A DNA stretch of 64,000 nt from Clarkia xantiana subsp. parviflora (lineage: Eukaryota; Streptophyta; Magnoliopsida; Myrtales; Onagraceae): positions 28,169,756 through 28,233,755 of the forward strand of contig JAPTYO010000009.1 in assembly GCA_036873135.1 (NCBI GenBank), in the 5' to 3' direction. The stretch's first letter is position 1, and every line of letters begins with the position of its first letter. Both the position numbers and the translations under genes were made by a program. This document shows positions 57,108-64,000 of this stretch, in pieces. A model generated the notes under the pieces. That model saw only the letters and a list, made by a program, of their open reading frames with translations. It had not been told where the DNA came from and did not search any database.

Positions 57108-58222
57108 GGGTTAAAGGTACTTTTGGTGCCACATGTTTGACCTGTGTAGGTTTTTGGTGTCATATGTTTTATTTTGTAGGTTTTTTGTGCCATATGTTTG
57201 AGAGGTTGTATGTTTTTGGTATTTCCGTTAGTCAACAGTTAGTCTGACCGTTAAATACTTTTATTTTGTTCAATTAAGTCCTCAAATTTATATTTCTAAA
57301 ATTTAATATTTACAATTTAGTCCTTATTGTTTGCTCAAGTCACCGTCCAAGGCCGCCGACCACCACCCACCACCTCCAAGGCCGCCGACCGCCACGAAAC
57401 GGGCCGGCCACCAGCCTACGGCACCGGCCACCACCGCTTGGGTCCGAAAACCACCCCAATTGGTGGTGGCCGGCCCCAATTAGTGGTGGCCACCTCAATT
57501 GGGGCCGGCCACCACCAGTGGTGGTGGGTACAGCCCCAATCGGGGCCGGCCACCACCAATTGGTGGTGGGTACAGCCCCAATCGGAGCCGGCCACCACAA
57601 ATTGGTGGTGGGTACAGCCCCAATCGGGGCCGGCCACCACCAATTGGTGGTGGGTACAGCCCCAATCGAGGCCGCCGGCCCCGATTGGAGCCCTCTGTGG
57701 CCCCAATCGGGACCGGCGGCCCCAATTGGTGGTGGCCGGCCCCGATTAGGGCTGTACCCACCACCAATTGGTGGCGGCCGACCCCGATTGGGGCTGTAGC
57801 CACCACCAATTGGGGCCGTAGCCACCACCAATTGGTGGTGGCCACCTCAATTGGGGCCGACCACCACCAATTGGGGTGGTTTTCGGCCCCAAGCGGTGGT
57901 GGCCGGTGCCGTGGGGTGGTGGCCGGCCCGTTTCGTGGCGGTCGGCGGCCTTGGAGGTGGTGGGTGGTGGCCGGCGGCCTTGGACGGTGACTTGAGTAAA
58001 CAATAGGGACTAAATTGTAAATATTAAATTTTAGAAATATAAATTTGAGGACTAAATTTAACAAAATAAAAGTATTTAACGGTCAAACTAACTGTTGACT
58101 AACGGAAATACAAAAAACATACAACCTCTCAAACATATGGCACCAAAAGTCTACAAAACGAAACATATGGCACCAAAAACCTACACAGGTCAAACATGTG
58201 GCACCAAAAGTACCTTTAACCC
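57108..58222. mobile_element. Palindromic Mutator-like element 3 with repeat core
   Basis: 1115 bp with exact 9-bp duplications TTATATTTA (57099-57107 and 58223-58231). Ends are GGGTTAAAGGTACTTTTGG and its complement. The two arms match for about 390 bp each at roughly 95% by eye. The core (57480-57850) is GC-rich, with tandem units of about 42 bp, each containing the self-complementary CCACCACCAATTGGTGGTGG. Proline/glycine-rich open frames exist on both strands because of the palindrome and are not counted as genes. Confidence 0.88.
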
Positions 58223-58436
58223 TTATATTTATAATGTATTAGTTTTAGTCTATTTATGTTTTATAAACATAAACCTTTTAAAGTGTCTTTTTCATTATCA
58301 AATAAGGTAAAATGATGCAATGATGTGACTCATGTTAAAAGTGAATCTCATTGAAAAAGCTTTTATTTTATTTTCATTTCGTAACAAAATATTACTAGAT
58401 AGATATAGTTCGCATGTTGCTTAAATATAAACATAA

Positions 58437-58470
58437 CTAGGTGTTGATCCCGCGCTATGCGCAGGGCGAT
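58437..58470 (-). mobile_element. Helitron 3' end (minus strand)
   Basis: On the minus strand a GCGC-ATA-GCGC hairpin is followed by ATCAACAC, then CTAG and T at 58440-58436. The body lies to the right. Its 5' end is not fixed; the similar terminus adjoining 62119 is one candidate. Confidence 0.6.
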
Positions 58471-58945
58471 CTGCACGTTAATAATAGTTTTGGATGAAGA
58501 AGACGGTATAAATTTTAAATAGTATTATGTTAAGAAAAGAACTTATATAAATGCGGACAAAAACACAACCTTAGAGAAAGGAACTTCAATTTACTTTGAT
58601 TCACAAAAAAATTCAATTTACATCAGATTTCGTTTTGATTCTTAAGAAGGTTCATGATTTGATGTCAATGTGGAGAAGAAAAAAAGTACCCTAGTCAGGA
58701 GTTCTAGCATTGCACATGTTTGATCATATACTTGATTTTCTCAAACTGAGCTCAACTCAACTAAGATTATGATTCATGACAGAAGTAGAAGCCTTAAAGA
58801 GTCTTTTTTTTTTTTTTTTTGGTAATTAAAGGCCTTAAAAGTTACCCAATTGTATGAACACATTTTAGTTCATTCACTAGGTTTACCTATTTGGATCTTC
58901 AAATTTATTCAAGAATACTATTTTTATTATAAAAAAATGCATAAT

Positions 58946-59241
58946 CAGGGCCGGCCTTAGTGAGATCGATGCCTAAAGCTAAAAAAAAATCGGGACCTTT
59001 ACATTTTTTTTGGTAGACATATATTTTTTAAAATAGTCTATCTATTAAAATTTGAAAAGAGAGAACTTGATCAAGCAGAAAAAATAATGGAAAGTCGCTT
59101 TATTTTTTTGTTTAATCGAACATTTTTTTGTCATATACTTAAGTAGACTTAGCTATAATAATAATTGATATATATATGAGGTCTTATTTCTTTGGGGGCC
59201 TAAAGCCCAACTTTAGTGGCCTTACTCTTGGGCCGACCCTG
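58946..59241. mobile_element. hAT-type MITE with 8-bp TSD
   Basis: 296 bp with ends CAGGGCCGGCCTTAG and its near complement (CTTGGGCCGACCCTG), flanked by the exact 8-bp duplication TGCATAAT (58938-58945 and 59242-59249). An 8-bp duplication with CAGGG ends is the hAT signature. Non-coding. Confidence 0.85.
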
Positions 59242-59249
59242 TGCATAAT

Positions 59250-59812
59250 GATATATATAGCCAGCCTCTCATGACAATGCCCACATTTCATCAATATTAT
59301 ACTACTCAAAGATAGCATACCACAACTGAAATTTCATTGCAGATCATTAATGGGGTCGAGTCGACACCCGGGATTGTCTATTACACCTAATTTGGGTTGA
59401 ACCCTAATTCGAGAAAAAAAACAAAAAAATTAATTAGAAGGATAATATTAAAGAAGGGTTCCTTAAGCAGCATCACAAACTACTCAAACCCGCAGATTGG
59501 TGTGAGATTTATATGTGTACTCAGGATAAATAATCGAACTTGCACGAAATGTCACCTGCATACAAAGTAAGATCACGATGTTAGAGTATGATATAAAAAC
59601 AGTGTATTGTTTGTCTCGCATTGACAACAAAAAATAAGCTTGTGTAGTATATAAGAAGAAAACACTTATTATTAGAAGGCAGTAAGTGTATAAATATGAA
59701 AATAGCTAGCTAGCTAGATATATGTTTACTTGGATCAAGAGCAGTGATCATTACCAAATATATGTTGTAAAGTGAAAAAAAAATAACGAATGTTAGTGAG
59801 TTTAAGCTTCTG

Positions 59813-59814
<2 letters not shown>
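59250..59814. other. Intergenic DNA
   Basis: AT-rich, with a GCTA repeat near 59706. No gene or repeat boundary seen. Confidence 0.4.

Positions 59815-59888
<74 letters not shown>
59815..59888. repeat. TA microsatellite
   Basis: Uninterrupted AT dinucleotides over about 74 bases. Confidence 0.95.
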
Positions 59889-59891
<3 letters not shown>

Positions 59892-59904
59892 CACCTCAAT
59901 ATAT

Positions 59905-60291
59905 ATAAGCATCTCATATGGTTTCCAAAGATACAGCACCGTGAAGGCGCTCTCCACTTACAATAATTGGATTATGGGATTTTTTATTTAGAAAACATGA
60001 TTCATGCACATGCTATGGTATATATATATATAAAAATAAGGTTAAGAATCTATAAATTGTCTGAAGTTTGCTTTATGTGAGATTTTGGTGTCTGAAGTTT
60101 AAAATGTTAAAATTATCAGTCTCTGGTTTCATTTTTGTTACGTTAGAGAACTCAACACAAATAATATATTGGTATATAGATAAGCATCTCATATAGTTTC
60201 CAAAGATACAGCACCGTGAAGACGCTCTCCACTTACAATAATTGGATTATGAGATTTTTTTTTAGAAAACATGATTCATGCACATGCTATG

Positions 60292-60343
<52 letters not shown>

Positions 60344-60480
60344 AAAAAGGTTAAGAATTTATAAACTGTCTGAAGTTTGCTCATATTTTTGTGTCTGAAG
60401 TTTAAAATGTTAAAATGGTCAGTCTCAGGTTTCATATTTGGTGTCTCGGTGTTATTACGTTAGAAAAGCTAATCCCGACG
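59905..60480. repeat. Direct duplication of about 275 bp
   Basis: A segment starting ATAAGCATCTCATATGGTTT (59905) and containing CCAAAGATACAGCACCGTGA, ATGATTCATGCACATGCTAT, a TA run and TGTCTGAAGTTTAAAATGTT is repeated from about 60180 with about 90% identity. The second copy has a longer TA run (60292-60338). Confidence 0.75.
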
Positions 60481-62119
60481 AAACCGGCGGTCAAATAGGA
60501 GCTCTCATGCACGCTCCCTTCTCGTGACCTATACGGTACAATCACCTAAGAAGGTGTCCACATCCGCACAAGTAAATCTCGCTCTATTGTCGCTGAAAAT
60601 CACTCTACACCACTCTGCTGGAAACATTTTCTTTCGGATGTTCAAGTTTTCGGATGGTTTTCACTTGCCAGTCGAGTTTCCTTTTTCCTATATGTAGTAT
60701 TCCCCTCGTTCAATGACAAGCCAGTGGCAAATAACAGCAGAATTAATCAAAGCTTTTGGTAAAGGAGCTTCAATCACCTGCATATAAAAAAGGCTGAAAA
60801 TAACAATTAGGGGCCGAAGGTTTTGTCTTACTGTGCTTTACTTACGTTGTTGTCCTCAATATCACTGATGTTGTCATAATAATCAAATCTCTCATTCCCA
60901 TCATCTTCGCTTTCTCTGCAATTCTGGTACCTCTTACACTACTTAGGTGGTTCAAATTCAGAGATAAACAAAAATTCTTCGAAGTTTGATGTGATATCTT
61001 TGCTCTCTCTGGCAGAATCAACTTAAACTCGATCATAGACTTTGACAGTCGAATCAAATGTTACTTTCTTTGGCATAGTAAATCTATTGCTCATCAGGAT
61101 TTATTGTCACTGAATTAAGAGCAAATTAATGCACATAATATACCCTAATATAAGAATAGGAGACAAAAAAAGAACAGACAAACATTACATACCAGATTTT
61201 TGGACCAAATTTACAGGTTTCGTCTTATCTTCTTCTACTGGAGATCAATTAATCTGCGTTCTCAGAGTACTTTGCAAGAATAAATTTACAGTGAACCTTA
61301 TAGTGCACATAGAATAATTTGGCAGAAAGATTCAATTTTTTTAAAATCAGGTATTCAATTTGCAGTAAACCTTACAATACGCAGAGTGAAGAGAAAGCAA
61401 AATCCTTCCTAGAAACTCGATAATAGTTGCTCAATACTATTCTTTCCTTTAGGAAAGAGTGATATGATTAATTGATTCCACAATGATGTATTTTCTCAGA
61501 AAATAGGACAATAAGTGCAATAATCAACTGGAACTGATATGGTAGAAGAAAAAGGCCAAGCCACTAGGCCGCGATAGTCCTGTGGTGACCATCCCTGTTG
61601 CCCACCTCGTTACGGTGAAGGAGGTGAGCGCTGACCGCGATGGAGACCTTTGATATCGTGGAGGCCCTAGTGGACCTTCTAGTGAATTTGGTGACACTTT
61701 TCTCTTGGAAAACTAAACAGCTTTGATTTCGGAGATACTTCATGCCTTGGAACCCTAGACGATGGCCCCTCCCCTGCTCCTGGTTCTTCAGATTCAAGAT
61801 CCTCATATGTTTTGAAATTATGAATTGGAAATTGCAGCTTTAGTAATCGCAAGTGTTGCTGTGGAGTTACGGAGCTGAATTGCCATTGGAGGCCTATCAA
61901 TTAATTATGTGAAATTGATTTTCGAAGCGCATAAGGAGAAAGAAGGATGTGTTGAGATGAATTGAGCCTCTAATTCCTGACGTTACCAAAACCAGGTTTG
62001 CTTACTCTCTTATCTTCTTTCCTACTGCTGACGTGGCACGATCACATCTACTTAAAATGATGACGTGGGCACACCAGGTTAGTCTCATCTCTTTCCTCTT
62101 ACTTCTCTATATATAATAA
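60481..62119. other. Unassigned region
   Basis: Several short frames on both strands, none with a known domain. A motif TGACGTGG...ACCAGGTTAGTCT near 62060-62080 matches the sequence near 63580-63600, probably a shared Helitron 5' region. Confidence 0.4.
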
Positions 62120-63231
62120 CTAGGTGCTGACCCCGCGCTACACGCGGGGCGACCTGTTAAAATACAAACGTTAACCTTATATGTAAAAGATTGAAAATCT
62201 ATTTTAAGTTTCTTGACTTTAAATATAATATGCGTCAAATCTCTAATTTTCAAAATTGTCGATATTGAAGCTCTTCTCGACCCGCAAATTGAATATACTT
62301 TAAAATTTTCATAATGCATTGTTTTCAAATTCTTCTATCATCATTCAAATTCATATCGTCATTGTTGTCATATTCACTTTCATCAACGGGAAAAGGCCAA
62401 AGCATCTTCATTTTCTCTTTGTAGATTAAACTATATAATAAGAGTGTTGTCTTAGCTCAGCACATAAGATGATTTGTTACAAAAGTGTATAAAAATGCCT
62501 ATCCCACATTACACCATATTGCACTATTCCAAATTATCGAATTTGTATTAATCACATCTTTAATTTTTCCTCAGGATAGAAGAAACTAATGTTGAAATTG
62601 CTAAACTAACCCCGAAATAATGATGAGTAATTAAATTGTGATTTCTTTTATTCTCAATTAAAATATAATTTCTTAATTTAAGACATAAAAAAGTATACGA
62701 TTGTAAAACTTCTTCAAAGAATATTCAATCTTAACAATTCCAAAATAAATGAAAATATAGATAGATGTATTAGCAAAATAAAATCATAAAAAATTATACA
62801 AAAAATATATCAATTTTGTTCAATATATATTATGAACAAAGTTACACCTCGTTCATTCAAAAAAAAAATTAATCATTTTAAATTATTAAATATGTGAATA
62901 ACAATAAATATAACAAATCATTACTACCATTATTCTATTCGACCTAACTGTATAAGGATGGGTTTGTACTAAAAAAATGTATTACAGTATTAAGGTTACA
63001 TGTTGTGGCCCTACTATTTCATTATGGGGTTTGAATCGGCCCACGTAAATATTACAATATCAAACATTGCTAAAAATATTTTGAGTTAAATGTATTCAGC
63101 CGAATCATTCAGCCCAAATACTCAATTTAGTAGAGTGTGTGCTGATGCGGCAGTCTTAAAATTGCCTTAATTTCTGATGTGGCGGCCTCAAGATTGTTAC
63201 ATCTTTTTTGTCTTCCTTTATTATATATAGA
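62120..63231 (-). mobile_element. Complete non-autonomous Helitron, 1.1 kb
   Basis: On the minus strand it starts TCTATATATAATAAAGG at 63231 after an A (63232) and ends with a perfect CCCCGCG/CGCGGGG hairpin, GTCAGCAC and CTAG at 62123-62120, followed by T (62119). Those are the standard Helitron ends and A/T insertion site. No Rep/helicase coding. Confidence 0.75.
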
Positions 63232-63641
63232 TAATAATGGATGTTTAAGATAGTGTCGTAACAAATTGATAAAAATAAATATAAAATGATATAGCATTTT
63301 AATTTTTAACATATTTAGACTTAACCGAAACTCTCTTATTCAGAAAATGCCCATTTAAGATATCAACCCTTTGTCCAGTTAAGAACCCACAAGAATAATA
63401 AAAGTGAATCTACTGTGGAATATGAATAGGCTACATGGATTTGATTTAGCAGGCCTTGCTATGTGAATGGCCCAGAAAACAAACTCAGCCCACACTAATA
63501 ATGATGTGGATTAATGAAGGCTGACGTATCACACGATGGTAGGCTGAAGTGGCGCTTTCATATGCACTCTGGATGCTGACGTGTCATCACCAGGTTAGTC
63601 TTCTATCTTTACTCTTACTTTATTATAAATATAGATATAGA
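63232..63641 (-). mobile_element. 5' part of another Helitron
   Basis: On the minus strand, TCTATATCTATATTTATAAT starts at 63641, directly after the CTAG of the next element. Its AAGTAAGAG and GACTAACCTGGTG blocks recur just left of 62119, so the element at 62120-63231 may lie inside or against it. Confidence 0.55.
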
Positions 63642-64000
63642 CTAGTGTGCTGTCCCCGCCCTCCGGGCAGGGTGATTTATTACTATTTATAATTAACACA
63701 ATAATGTTGTTTTTCTGTAAATTACATAATCATCATTCACAAATCAATGAACTTTTGCTAAAAATATATTTAACTACATAATTAACATAAGAAAATAATG
63801 TTCATTTTAAATTGAAATTTGAAACTCTAAACTGTTGTAATAAATCAAGAAAAATTGTTGTCGTCTAAAAGAATTTAAATTACATATTTTATATTTAAAA
63901 AAGTTTATTAAACAGTTGTATTTTTAATTAATTAGATAGGTTATAAAAAAAATAGGACTATAATAATTATTTTTAAACCGGATTTTTACATTGTGTTGTT
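63642..64000 (-). mobile_element. Helitron 3' end continuing out of the window
   Basis: A GC-rich hairpin (CCCTGCCC/GGGCGGGG, about 63655-63675) precedes CTAG at 63645-63642 on the minus strand, followed by T. The body is AT-rich and runs past 64000; the 5' end is not visible. Confidence 0.6.

Noticed and set aside
57340..57990. Long proline/glycine-rich open frames on both strands (up to about 189 codons)
   Set aside because: They are products of the palindromic, stop-poor GC-rich core. Both strands give nearly the same peptide and there is no start context or domain.

Overview
The window is nuclear DNA of a flowering plant, most likely a eudicot. The evidence is GT-AG introns with AT-rich interiors, plant-specific genes (a plastid stearoyl-ACP desaturase, a PMI1-type chloroplast-movement protein, a DUF2358 plastid protein, a Jingubang-like WD40 protein) and a heavy load of plant transposons: Copia, a chromovirus, L1-type LINEs, a TRIM, Helitrons, Mutator-like elements, hAT and Tourist-like MITEs. 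There are no bacterial operons, CRISPR arrays or phage genes. The species cannot be named from the sequence alone.

Genes, left to right: a two-exon Jingubang-like WD40 gene (844-4059, +), with a 1.15-kb Helitron in its intron; a three-exon stearoyl-ACP desaturase (11312-15350, +), with one MITE in each intron; the U5 snRNP 40-kDa WD40 protein (16183-17223, -), with an intron in its 5' UTR and a 0.9-kb Mutator-like element directly upstream; a PMI1-related protein (31709-35215, -); a broken B-type cyclin (39101-40695, +), carrying a stop codon and a TRIM in its last exon; and a two-exon DUF2358 gene (48533-50336, -). The genes do independent housekeeping jobs (lipid desaturation, splicing, organelle movement, cell cycle) and do not form one pathway.

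Repeats fill the rest. 4.2-10.9 kb is a pile-up of a truncated Copia, an antisense Copia LTR and a chromovirus without an integrase. 19.7-26.3 kb holds two decayed Copia elements. 26.7-31.4 kb is a young Copia with apparently identical 159-bp LTRs and a TCAAT target duplication, but without the protease region. 41.4-48.2 kb is a full-length but mutated LINE bounded by a 14-bp target duplication. 52.2-55.4 kb is a 5'-truncated relative with two poly(G) runs of about 40 bases. Three near-perfect palindromic elements with GGGTTAA ends lie at 50.7, 51.35 and 57.1 kb; two have exact 9-bp target duplications. The right end (58.4-64 kb) has several minus-strand Helitron ends, one of them a complete 1.1-kb element between A and T, plus a hAT MITE.

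The strongest candidates for something little described are the palindromic 9-bp-TSD family with self-complementary, GC-rich cores, the two retrotransposons that have each lost a different enzyme domain, and the TRIM-split cyclin. All boundaries were read by eye. No alignments or database searches were run.
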